Notes: generated by a model from the letters alone, not told the origin. 13,162 nucleotides of DNA from Parcubacteria group bacterium CG_4_9_14_0_2_um_filter_35_11 (GCA_002788555.1 PFRL01000051.1:748-13909); one strand, 5' to 3'. Shown: positions 5,260 to 12,556, counted from the first letter of the stretch. Translations and numbers: made by a program.

Positions 5260-6603
5260 ATGATTCACCCTATTGATTATAGATATGGTTCAAAAGAAAT
5301 GCGGGAGATTTTCGATGAGGAGGAATGGTTAGAGCAACAGTTAAAAGTAGAAGCTGTCTTAGCAGAAATCCTTGCTGAGTTTGACAAAATACCAAAAAAG
5401 GCTGCAAAAGTAATAACAAAAAAAGCAAATATTAAATTTGTAAAACTTGAGAGGGTGAAAAAAATAGAGGAAGAGACAAAACACGATGTAATGGCCCTGG
5501 TCAAAGCGCTCACCGAAGTTTGTGGAGAGGCTGGTAAATTTGTTCACTTCACGGCTACTAGCTATGATATTTCTGATACCGCTCGAGCTCTTCAATTAAA
5601 AGGGGCGATAGAAATTTTATTAAGAAAAGGAAAAGAATTATTGAGAAGTTGTCTGGCTATTTCTGAAAAATACAAGGATTTAATTATGATTGGTAGGACC
5701 CATGGTCAGCATGCTATTCCTATTACTTTAGGGTTTAAATTCGCAAATTATGCTGATAAAGTTGGTGAAAATTTAAAAAGATTAAAAGAAGATGAAAAAT
5801 ATATTTGTGGAAAATTTTCTGGAGCAGTTGGAAATTATGCTGCTCAGCAAATTTTTGGTCTGGGCGAAGAATTTGAAAGGAAAATAATGGAAAAACTTAA
5901 TATTAAAACAGCTGATATTACTACCCAGGTTGTTCCCAGAGAAAATATTGGCAGAATTATCTCTGATATAGTTATATTCTCTTCGACAATCGAACAAATA
6001 GCTAAAGAAATCAGAAATCTCCAGAGAACAGAGATTTCAGAATTGTCTGAGCCTTTTGAAGGAAAACAAGTTGGCTCTACAACTATGGCCCAGAAAATGA
6101 ATCCTAAGGATAGCGAAAATATTTGCAGCAACGTAAGGATAATTAGATCCTGTCTCTATCCAGCTATTGAGAATATTGCTCTTGAGCACGAGAGGGATTT
6201 GACAAATTCAGCTAGTGAGAGATCAATTCTACCCACAATTTTTATTTTAATGGATGAGATTTTAATGAGAATGTCAAAAGTAATTAGGGGGCTGGTAGTT
6301 TTTCCCGAAAATATAAAAAGAAATTTAGAGTTAACTAAAGGGACAATAATGGCAGAGGCAATTATGACTAAATTAACACAAATAGGAATGCCAAGGCAAG
6401 AAGCCCATGAGATTTTAAGAAAAAGCTCAATGGAGGCATTTTCTGAAAATAAGTATTTAAAAGATGTCCTTTTCAAAAATAAAGTAGTTTCGAAATTTTT
6501 AAAGAAAAATGAGCTCTTAAAGATAATGGATTACAAAAATTATATTGGCCTTTCTATTGAAAAAACTGAAAAGATAATTAAAAAATGGCAAAATTTTAAA
6601 TAA
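5260..6603 (+). CDS. purB: adenylosuccinate lyase
   Basis: PurB splits fumarate from SAICAR (giving AICAR) and from adenylosuccinate (giving AMP), acting as a cytoplasmic tetramer. It has 447 residues, normal for the family. HPIDYRYGS (3-11) is the archaeal-type N-terminus with the substrate-binding R-Y-G. KHD (74-76), TSYDISDTA (100-108) and GRTHGQHAIP (145-154, with the catalytic His) are present. The fumarate-lyase signature is GSTTMAQKMN (272-281): it fits the loose superfamily pattern G-S-x2-M-x2-K-x-N, but departs from the usual GSSxMPxK by Thr for the second Ser and Ala-Gln for Pro-His. ATG 5260 is chosen because it begins the conserved N-terminus. purC starts 4 nt after the stop, indicating an operon. 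Confidence 0.95.
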   Translation: MIHPIDYRYGSKEMREIFDEEEWLEQQLKVEAVLAEILAEFDKIPKKAAKVITKKANIKFVKLERVKKIEEETKHDVMALVKALTEVCGEAGKFVHFTATSYDISDTARALQLKGAIEILLRKGKELLRSCLAISEKYKDLIMIGRTHGQHAIPITLGFKFANYADKVGENLKRLKEDEKYICGKFSGAVGNYAAQQIFGLGEEFERKIMEKLNIKTADITTQVVPRENIGRIISDIVIFSSTIEQIAKEIRNLQRTEISELSEPFEGKQVGSTTMAQKMNPKDSENICSNVRIIRSCLYPAIENIALEHERDLTNSASERSILPTIFILMDEILMRMSKVIRGLVVFPENIKRNLELTKGTIMAEAIMTKLTQIGMPRQEAHEILRKSSMEAFSENKYLKDVLFKNKVVSKFLKKNELLKIMDYKNYIGLSIEKTEKIIKKWQNFK

Positions 6604-6607
6604 TAAA

Positions 6608-7494
6608 ATGAACGTTGTTTCAGAGACAAATCTCCCTTTTAAGTTGAAATCAAGAGGAAAGGTTAGAGATATTTACGAATTGGATAATGATAAATTGGTT
6701 ATGATTGCCACTGATAGAATTTCGGCTTTCGATGTTGTTTTGCCAAGCCTAATTCCCTATAAAGGCCAGGTCTTAACTGGCCTTTCTGTGTTTTGGTTTA
6801 AAAAAATGGAAGCGATAATTGCTAATCACTTAATAACAGTTGATTTTGAGAATTTCCCAGTAGAACTAAAAAATATAAAGAACTGAAAGAAAGAACTGTT
6901 ATTGTAAAAAAAGTTCAACCAATTCCAGTAGAATGTGTAGTCCGGGGTTATCTAGCTGGCTCAGCCTGGAATTCTTATAAAGAAGGTAAATCGATTTGTG
7001 GAATTAAGTTACATCCTGACTTGAGAGAATCAGAAAAATTTCCTGAACCAATTTTTACCCCGACTACCAAGGCAGCTACCGGACACGATCGGGAATTATC
7101 AGAAAGGCAATTAATTAACTTAATTGGGAAAAAACTGGCTGAAAAATTAAAAGAAATTAGTTTAAGAATTTATACAAAGGCAGCAAAAAGAATAGGAGAC
7201 AGAGGAATAATAATTGCTGATACAAAGTTTGAATTTGGGTTATTAGAGGAGAATCTAATCTTAATCGATGAATTGCTAACGCCTGATTCCTCAAGGTTTT
7301 GGCCATTAGATGATTATCAAATCGGGAGATCTCAAAAAAGCTTTGACAAACAATTTGTTCGTGATTTCCTAACAAATATTGGTTGGAACAAAGAGCCGCC
7401 TACCCCTAGCTTATCAGTTGAAATAGTAAGAGAGACGAGTAAAAAATACATCGAAGCCTATGAAAGGATAACCGGGAAAAAATTTGAAATATAA
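6608..7494 (+). CDS. purC: SAICAR synthetase, reading frame interrupted by a -1 frameshift
   Basis: PurC ligates aspartate to CAIR with ATP, giving SAICAR. The first frame (6608-6886) carries GKVRDIY (17-23) and TDRISAFD (35-42), then stops at TGA 6884. The rest of the enzyme lies in the -1 frame: YKELKERTVIVKK, VECVVRGYLAGSAW, FTPTTKA, DSSRFWP, QFVRDFL and the typical C-terminus KYIEAYERITGKKF, ending at TAA 7492. Joined, it is about 295 residues, right for the long (Ade1-like) PurC family. The break sits at A AAA AAT (6868-6874), exactly phased for -1 slippage; one extra A in the run would also restore the frame. No start codon or ribosome-binding site exists for the second part alone. It is either a decayed gene, a sequence error, or expressed by slippage. 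Confidence 0.85.
6868..6874 (+). other. slippery heptamer A AAA AAT at the purC frame break
   Basis: In the zero frame this reads CTA-AAA-AAT, so it fits X XXY YYZ. Slipping back one base after AAT gives TAT-AAA-GAA-CTG and continues the conserved PurC sequence. No clear downstream hairpin or upstream Shine-Dalgarno-like stimulator is visible. Confidence 0.5.
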
Positions 7495-7546
7495 TAAAAA
7501 GATTGCTAGGGAAATCAAAGTCAGAAAAATAATTTTTTTCATTATT

Positions 7547-10534
7547 ATGCCACATCGAATTGAAGTCGGTTTTAAAGAAGGAATTAGGGATGCTGCGGGC
7601 GAAAGGGTTAAAAAGAGAATAATCGAAGATTTAAATATTCCTGTTGAAAATGCAAAGACAATCAATGTCTATACAATTGATGCTGATTTATCAAAAGAGC
7701 AGTTAAGTTTTCTTGGGGAGAATCTTTTTTCTGACCCCATAATTCAGGAATTTAGTATAGATAAACGTTTGGCAAGGGATTTTGATTGGTTAATTGAGGT
7801 TGGTTTTAAACCAGGAGTAACTGATAACATTGGCAAAACTGCTAAAGAAGCAGTAAAAGATATTTTGAAAATAGAGGTGGGAAAAGATGAAGCAATTTAT
7901 ACTTCAAGACAATTTCTCGTTTCTGGAGAAAAATTAACTAATCAGGACCTCGAGCGAATTAGCCGAGATCTTTTAGCTAATGAATTAATTCAGCAATGGT
8001 TTATTACTGATTACAAATCTTTTCTTAAAAAAGGGGAGAACCTTCCTCTACCAAAAGTAAAAATTCCCCGTCAACCCACTATTGCCCTCGTTGATTTAAA
8101 TGTTTCTGACGAAGATCTGTTAAAAATTAGCCAGGAGAGAAAATTGGCCTTAAATCTTCAGGAAATGCAGGTAATTCAAGACTATTTTGCTAGATCTGAG
8201 GTGATAAAAGAACGCCAGAAAGTTGGTTTAGACCGGAGAGCAACTGATGCAGAATTGGAAGTTTTTGGTCAAACTTGGTCAGAGCATTGTAAACATAAAA
8301 TTTTCAATGCAAAGATAAATTACAAAAATAAAAATGAGGAAATAGAAATTGATAGCTTATTCAAGACTTATATTAAAAGCTCAACCAAGCAATTGGAAAA
8401 AGAATTAGACTGGGTTGTTTCTACTCTCTGGGATAATTCTGGGGTAGTTCGTTTCAATAATGATTGGCTTTTAGCTGTAAAATGCGAAACTCATAATAGT
8501 CCTTCAAACGAAGAGCCTTATGGTGGAGCAATAACTGGAATTGTCGGAGTTTATCGCGATCCAATGGGAACTGGCAAAGGCGGCAAATTAATTTACGGGA
8601 CCTATGGTTTTTGTACCGGTAATCCTTTTTATAATGGCAATTTAAAACCGAAATTGCATCCAAAGCGCTTACTTGAAGGAATCCGCAAAGGAGTAGAAGA
8701 TGGCGGAAATAAACACGGAGTTCCAACAGTTTATGGCATTACTTTCTTTGACGATGGATATATGGCAAAGCCGGCAATTTATGTTCTAGCTAGTGGTTTG
8801 ATTCCTGCTAAAGTAAATGGTGAACCAGGTTTTCAAAAGAAAGCCGAACCCGGAAATTTAGTAGTAATGGTTGGTGGAAAAGTGGGAATTGACGGCATTC
8901 ACGGAGCAACCGAATCTTCAATGGAGGCAGGGGAGTGGATATCAGCTAGTCATGTCCAGATAGGAGACCCTTTTACCCAAAAGAAAATGCATGATTTTCT
9001 AATTGAGGCAAGAGATTTAGGTCTTTATAAATGTATTACCGATAACGGAGCTGGCGGCCTTTCTTCATCGGTAGGGGAGATGGCTCAATTTAGTAATGGT
9101 TTTGAATTATGGTTAGATAAAATACCTTTAAAATATTCCGGCCTGGATCCTTGGCAAATTTTAGTTTCTGAATCTCAAGAAAGGATGACTTTAGCAGTTT
9201 TACCAGAAAAAATAGATAAATTTCTGGAATTAGCAAAGAAACATGATGTCGAGGCAACGATTATTGGCAGATTTACCAGCTCAGGAAAATTTTATTCTAC
9301 CTATAATGGTAAGACAGTTACTTACTTAGATATGGATTTTGTTCATCATGGTGTGCCTCAAATGAGACTGGAAGCCGAATGGTTGAGTCCCAAAGAACGT
9401 GGGTTTTCTGAACCAGAACTTGAAGAAATATCCGACCACAACTCATTTCTTAAAGAAATGTTAGCTCGTTTGAATATTTGCAGTAAAGAATATATTGTTA
9501 GACAGTTTGACCACGAAGTTCAGGGAACTAGCGTAGTAAAACATTTAGTTGGCAGAGATAGTGATGTTTATAGTGATGCCGTTGTGATAAAGCCTCTCTA
9601 CGATTCTTACAAAGGTATTACTATTGCCGCTGGTATCAATCCAAAATATGGCCAAATTGATACTTATTGGATGACGGCCTTGTCTATTGAGGAAGCGATA
9701 AGAAGAATTATTGCTGTTGGCGGAAGTTTGAAACAAATAGTCCTTAACGATAATTTTTGTTGGCCCAGCCCTTTGCCTTCAAAAAATAATCCAGATGCAA
9801 AATACAAACTCGCTCAATTAGTAAGAGCTAATCAGGCTCTTTACGATTTTACCCTAGCTTTTAAAACTCCTTGTATCTCCGGTAAAGATTCTATGTCAAT
9901 GGACGGGACAATTAAGAAATCAGGTGGGAGCGAAGTAAGAAATTCTGCCCTACCAACAATTCAATTTTCAGCTGCCGGGGAAATAGATGATGTTAGGAAA
10001 TGCGTGACGATGGACGTAAAGAAACCAAGAGGCCTAGTTTATATTTTGGGCATTACTCGAGATGAATTGGGTGGGTCGGAATATTATGAAATGAGAGGAA
10101 AAATTGGATTAAATGTTCCAAAAGTTGATGCCAAAACCGCCATAAAACTATACACTGCCTTAAGTGAAGCGATTAAAGAAGGAATAGTTGATTCTTGTCA
10201 CGGAGTTTATAAAGGTGGTCTTGCAGTAGCCCTGGCCCAGATTTCTTTTGCCGGAGGTTATGGTTTAGAAATTGATTTAGATAAAATACCAACTGAAAAT
10301 TTAAAGAGAATCGATAAAATTTTGTATTCAGAATCACCCAGTAGATTTTTAATAACAATTTCTCCGGAAAATAAAGGACGATTTGAGAAAATTTTGAAGG
10401 AAAATATTTTTAAAGAAATCGGAAAAGTTAGAGACGATGAAGAATTTTTAATCGTTGCTAAGAGAAAGCCAATAGTTCAAGAAGATATCTATAAATTAAA
10501 AGAAGCTTGGCAAAAAACATTTAAAGATTTTTAA
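7547..10534 (+). CDS. purL: FGAM synthase with tandem PurS repeats fused to PurL
   Basis: With PurQ this converts FGAR, glutamine and ATP to FGAM. From ATG 7547 it has 995 residues, larger than small PurL (~740) and smaller than one-chain large PurL (~1300). Residues ~3-71 (RIEVGFKEGIRDAAG) and ~81-153 (LIEVGFKPGVTDNIG) are two PurS-like repeats. PurL follows: SEHC (245-248), ETHN (314-317), PYGGAITGIVGVYRDPMG (324-341), then a second AIRS half with SGKDSMSMDG. No glutaminase domain is fused; purQ starts 1 nt after the stop. I chose ATG 7547 (MPHRIEVGF) because PurS homology begins there; an in-frame ATG at 7484 would add 21 residues and overlap purC by 11 nt. The tandem PurS probably mimics the PurS dimer and the N-domain of large PurL. 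Confidence 0.93.
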   Translation: MPHRIEVGFKEGIRDAAGERVKKRIIEDLNIPVENAKTINVYTIDADLSKEQLSFLGENLFSDPIIQEFSIDKRLARDFDWLIEVGFKPGVTDNIGKTAKEAVKDILKIEVGKDEAIYTSRQFLVSGEKLTNQDLERISRDLLANELIQQWFITDYKSFLKKGENLPLPKVKIPRQPTIALVDLNVSDEDLLKISQERKLALNLQEMQVIQDYFARSEVIKERQKVGLDRRATDAELEVFGQTWSEHCKHKIFNAKINYKNKNEEIEIDSLFKTYIKSSTKQLEKELDWVVSTLWDNSGVVRFNNDWLLAVKCETHNSPSNEEPYGGAITGIVGVYRDPMGTGKGGKLIYGTYGFCTGNPFYNGNLKPKLHPKRLLEGIRKGVEDGGNKHGVPTVYGITFFDDGYMAKPAIYVLASGLIPAKVNGEPGFQKKAEPGNLVVMVGGKVGIDGIHGATESSMEAGEWISASHVQIGDPFTQKKMHDFLIEARDLGLYKCITDNGAGGLSSSVGEMAQFSNGFELWLDKIPLKYSGLDPWQILVSESQERMTLAVLPEKIDKFLELAKKHDVEATIIGRFTSSGKFYSTYNGKTVTYLDMDFVHHGVPQMRLEAEWLSPKERGFSEPELEEISDHNSFLKEMLARLNICSKEYIVRQFDHEVQGTSVVKHLVGRDSDVYSDAVVIKPLYDSYKGITIAAGINPKYGQIDTYWMTALSIEEAIRRIIAVGGSLKQIVLNDNFCWPSPLPSKNNPDAKYKLAQLVRANQALYDFTLAFKTPCISGKDSMSMDGTIKKSGGSEVRNSALPTIQFSAAGEIDDVRKCVTMDVKKPRGLVYILGITRDELGGSEYYEMRGKIGLNVPKVDAKTAIKLYTALSEAIKEGIVDSCHGVYKGGLAVALAQISFAGGYGLEIDLDKIPTENLKRIDKILYSESPSRFLITISPENKGRFEKILKENIFKEIGKVRDDEEFLIVAKRKPIVQEDIYKLKEAWQKTFKDF

Positions 10535-10535
10535 A

Positions 10536-11315
10536 ATGAACCCAAAAGTTTTAATTTTATATGGATATGGAATAAATTGTGATAATGAAACCCAATATGG
10601 GTTTGAGTTAGCTGGAGCTATAGCAGAGAAGGTTCATTTAAATCAGCTTATTAATGGTGATAAGCGATTAAAGGATTATCAACTTTTAGCCATTCCTGGT
10701 GGCTTTTCTTTTGGTGACGATATTGGAGCAGGAAAGGTTTTAGCAACGAAAATTAAATATAATTTAGCAGAAGAATTTTCGGAGTTTATTAAAAAGGGGA
10801 AATTAATCATTGGAATTTGTAATGGCTTTCAAGTATTAGTAAAATTAGGGACTCTCCCTGGATTTAATAGAAACTGTGATAAACAAGAGGTAACCTTAAC
10901 TTTTAATGATTCTGGCAGATTCGAAGATAGATGGGTCTATCTTAAAGTAAACAAAAAATCCCCCTGTATTTGGACGAGAGGAATTAAGACTATTTATTTA
11001 CCAGTCAGGCATAGTGAAGGAAAGTGTGTTTCTAGAAATAGTATGATTAGAGAAAGGTTAAAGGAGGGAAACAAAATAGTTGCTCAGTATGTAGATAACA
11101 AAGGAAACTTAGCCGGTTATCCCTGGAATCCTAATGGTTCAGAATTAAATATTGCTGGAATTTGCGATGAGACTGGCAGAATATTTGGCCTAATGCCTCA
11201 TCCCGAAGCTTTTTTATACCCTCAAAATCATCCGAGATGGACAAGAGAAGAAGTTAAAAATGGAGAAGGATTAAAAATTTTTAAGAATGCAATTGAGTTT
11301 GTTAGAAATGGTTAG
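10536..11315 (+). CDS. purQ: FGAM synthase glutaminase subunit
   Basis: PurQ hydrolyses glutamine and passes ammonia to the PurL active site. It has 259 residues, the longer PurQ type. The class I amidotransferase features are GGFSFGDDIGAG (55-66), the nucleophile C95 in GICNGFQVL (93-101), PVRHSEGK (156-163) and the H222/E224 pair in MPHPEAF (220-226). The start directly abuts purL (1-nt gap, TAAaATG), so coupled translation and a 1:1 complex with the PurSSL chain are likely. It is the last purine gene of the run; its TAG stop is inside a 6-bp AT-rich hairpin (11313-11331), and a strong terminator comes only at 11532. Confidence 0.95.
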   Translation: MNPKVLILYGYGINCDNETQYGFELAGAIAEKVHLNQLINGDKRLKDYQLLAIPGGFSFGDDIGAGKVLATKIKYNLAEEFSEFIKKGKLIIGICNGFQVLVKLGTLPGFNRNCDKQEVTLTFNDSGRFEDRWVYLKVNKKSPCIWTRGIKTIYLPVRHSEGKCVSRNSMIRERLKEGNKIVAQYVDNKGNLAGYPWNPNGSELNIAGICDETGRIFGLMPHPEAFLYPQNHPRWTREEVKNGEGLKIFKNAIEFVRNG

Positions 11316-11443
11316 AGTCTTATTAACTCTAGGCATAGGCAACAACTTTTAGCGTTGTCGTAACAACAGATTTTCTTACAAGTTGGACAACGCTAATAAA
11401 TAGTGAGTAGCAGGGTGGGGGAAAATAAGGTAAACTAAGCTTG

Positions 11444-11472
11444 TAGACTTAAATCTGGGATGTAAATATAAT
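11444..11472 (+). promoter_or_regulatory. putative orphan promoter inside the purQ/GIY-YIG gap
   Basis: TAGACT (11444-11449), a 17-nt spacer and a perfect TATAAT (11467-11472) lie with no start codon at the usual 8-11 nt distance. Transcription would begin near 11479 and run into the terminator at 11532, which suggests a non-coding transcript. Confidence 0.4.
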
Positions 11473-11478
11473 CATTTT

Positions 11479-11557
11479 GTCGTTGAATAATGGTTCTAAT
11501 GTTGTCCACGATGGTCAACATCGCTGAGCGCGCCGTCCGTTATTTGGACGGCTTTTT
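11479..11557 (+). ncRNA. candidate small RNA of about 80 nt
   Basis: It is bounded by the orphan promoter and the intrinsic terminator. It holds the hairpin ATGTTG-T-CC / GG-T-CAACAT (11499-11521) with an ACGAT loop and one T-T mismatch, then the terminator stem. A 24-codon ATG frame (11490) exists but runs through the terminator and looks accidental. Family unknown; the 5' end is predicted, not seen. Confidence 0.35.
11532..11557 (+). terminator. strong Rho-independent terminator
   Basis: GCCGTCC (11532-11538) pairs perfectly with GGACGGC (11546-11552) around GTTATTT, followed by TTTTT. It ends transcription from purQ and/or the candidate small RNA. Confidence 0.9.
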
Positions 11558-11586
11558 AAATTAAGTTGTTTTTTGGTTTTTAAAAT

Positions 11587-11592
11587 GATAAT
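11587..11592 (+). promoter_or_regulatory. putative -10 box before the GIY-YIG gene (perhaps originally of rlmE)
   Basis: GATAAT ends 9 nt before ATG 11602, the same distance as in purE. The -35 is poor (TTGTTT at 11566 with a 15-nt spacer). If the GIY-YIG gene is an insertion, this would be the original leaderless promoter of rlmE. Confidence 0.4.
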
Positions 11593-11601
11593 TTTAAAAT
11601 A

Positions 11602-11907
11602 ATGCCCAGTAATACAACTTCCAGTATGTTCTTCTATATTTATGTGTTAGAAAGCATAAAAGATGGCAAACGCTATATTGGTTATACCAACAATCTCAAG
11701 AAAAGAATAGAAGAACATAAAAAAGGTATGAGTTTCTCAACAAAATTTAGATTACCATTTGAACTTGCTTACTTTGAGGGATGCAAAAATATTGAAGATG
11801 CCAAACGCCGTGAAAATTATTTAAAGACTACCCAAGGTCGGAGATTCTTAGGGTTGCGGCTTCAAGAGCACAAGCGTCATAAAACGGCGTTTGGCTCTGG
11901 AAGTTGA
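11602..11907 (+). CDS. small GIY-YIG nuclease-domain protein
   Basis: This is a solo GIY-YIG domain (UPF0213/URI-like) of 93-101 residues. FYIYVLES is the first strand of the motif (GIY variant), RYIGYT the YIG part, LKKRIEEH contains the catalytic Arg, and DAKRRENYLKTTQGRRFL holds the helix with the conserved acidic residue. Two starts are possible: ATG 11602, fitted to the upstream -10 box, or ATG 11626, which begins at the conserved MFFYIYVLES. The eight extra N-terminal codons and the last codons (GSGS) are made from inverted repeats that flank the gene. Such proteins are thought to cut or nick DNA; the target and cellular role are unknown. rlmE begins 9 nt after the TGA stop. Confidence 0.88.
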   Translation: MPSNTTSSMFFYIYVLESIKDGKRYIGYTNNLKKRIEEHKKGMSFSTKFRLPFELAYFEGCKNIEDAKRRENYLKTTQGRRFLGLRLQEHKRHKTAFGSGS

Positions 11908-11916
11908 TATACTGGG
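11605..11916. mobile_element. candidate mini-element: GIY-YIG gene between 20-bp inverted repeats with ATG on both sides
   Basis: The left end CCCAGTAATACAACTTCCAG (11605-11624) and right end CTGGAAGTTGATATACTGGG (11897-11916) are inverted repeats matching at 17 of 20 positions; the three differences are adjacent and central. ATG lies immediately outside both ends (11602-11604 and 11917-11919), as a 3-bp target duplication would. The right-hand ATG is the rlmE start codon. The unit is 312 bp and contains only the nuclease gene; there is no transposase. This is an inference from sequence symmetry. Confidence 0.45.
11800..11895. repeat. 12-bp perfect inverted repeat inside the GIY-YIG gene
   Basis: GCCAAACGCCGT (11800-11811) is perfectly complementary to ACGGCGTTTGGC (11884-11895), with 72 nt between. 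The right arm ends 1 nt before the terminal inverted repeat at 11897, so the right end of the unit can form a two-part fold. It is GC-richer than its surroundings. Confidence 0.55.
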
Positions 11917-12555
11917 ATGTACAGGAAAGACAGAAAAAATGAGCATTATACGATGTTGGCAAAAAAAGAGGGATATCCTGCCAGGTCGGTATATAAACTT
12001 AAAGAGATAGACGAAAAATACAAAATTATCAAAAAGGGCGATCGGGTTTTAGATTTGGGCTGTGCGCCGGGTTCCTGGCTTTTGTATATTTCCCAAAAAG
12101 TGGGGAACAAAGGAAAGGTGGTTGGTGTTGATATTGAAGAAATTAAAATACCCCCAAAAGCCAACATTGTTTTTATTAAAAGAAGCGTTTTGGATTTAAA
12201 AGTGCCGATTTTACCAAGCAAAATCGAGCATCCACGATGGCAAATAGCCATCGGGAAATCCGATTTTAAAGATAAATTCGAGGCGGTGGTTTCCGACTTG
12301 TCGCCAAAAACCTCAGGCATTAAATTTTTAGATGCCGGAAAATCTCTGGAATTAGCAGAAAAATCTTTCGAAATCGCCAAATCGGTTCTGTTGCCTGACG
12401 GAAATTTTGTCTGCAAGATTTTTGAAAGCGAAGCAAGCGATGATTTTTTCAAAAAAGTGGAAATTTGTTTTGATTTTGCGAAAAGATTCAGGCCAAAAGC
12501 AGTAATTAGGGAAAGCAAAGAATTTTATATTATTGGTAGGGGATTTAGGGTTTAA
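11917..12555 (+). CDS. rlmE: FtsJ/RlmE-family ribosomal RNA 2'-O-methyltransferase
   Basis: This is a 212-residue single-domain SAM methyltransferase, the size of RlmE, which methylates the ribose of U2552 in 23S rRNA of the large subunit. The K-D-K-E tetrad is visible: K27 (ARSVYKL), D127 (VVSDLSP), K167 (VCKIFE) and E202 (SKEFYIIG). The SAM loop is LDLGCAPGSW (45-54) and VGVDIEE (69-75) binds the ribose. Residues ~95-120 hold a region (VPILPSKIEHPRWQIAIGKS) that is probably lineage-specific. ATG 11917 begins the typical short N-terminus. No ribosome-binding site or spaced -10 box lies upstream; the gene starts right at the end of the inverted repeat of the preceding unit, so its expression may depend on read-through from 11587. 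Confidence 0.92.
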   Translation: MYRKDRKNEHYTMLAKKEGYPARSVYKLKEIDEKYKIIKKGDRVLDLGCAPGSWLLYISQKVGNKGKVVGVDIEEIKIPPKANIVFIKRSVLDLKVPILPSKIEHPRWQIAIGKSDFKDKFEAVVSDLSPKTSGIKFLDAGKSLELAEKSFEIAKSVLLPDGNFVCKIFESEASDDFFKKVEICFDFAKRFRPKAVIRESKEFYIIGRGFRV

Positions 12556-12556
12556 T

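Larger units (their letters stand above)
11316..11601 (+). other. 286-base gap without a protein gene, holding structured RNA signals
   Basis: It contains a long hairpin: AGCGTTGTC (11352-11360) pairs perfectly with GACAACGCT (11387-11395), and an inner CAAC (11365-11368) pairs with GTTG (11383-11386). An orphan promoter (11444-11472), a second hairpin (11499-11521), a terminator (11532-11557) and the promoter before the GIY-YIG gene follow. No tmRNA, SRP, RNase P or T-box core sequence was recognised. It could be the 3' UTR of purQ with processing hairpins plus a separate small RNA. Confidence 0.5.

Noticed and set aside
7484..7546. ATG 7484 as the start of the PurS-PurL protein
   Set aside because: It would overlap purC and add 21 Lys/Ile-rich residues without PurS similarity. 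The family-like N-terminus begins at ATG 7547.
11400..11430. T-box or other tRNA-sensing leader (AGGGTGG-like stretch)
   Set aside because: The conserved GGxACCGCG part is missing, the terminator lies too far away, and no aminoacyl-tRNA synthetase or amino-acid gene follows.
11316..11557. tmRNA, SRP RNA or RNase P RNA
   Set aside because: No tRNA-like ends or tag frame, no GGAAG-AGCA SRP loop, and no GAGGAAAGTC or ACAGAA core of RNase P were found.
11946..12518. Long antisense open frame of 190 codons across rlmE
   Set aside because: It lies opposite a well-supported RlmE with all catalytic residues, has low-complexity Ser/Lys-rich composition, no family motif and no promoter.
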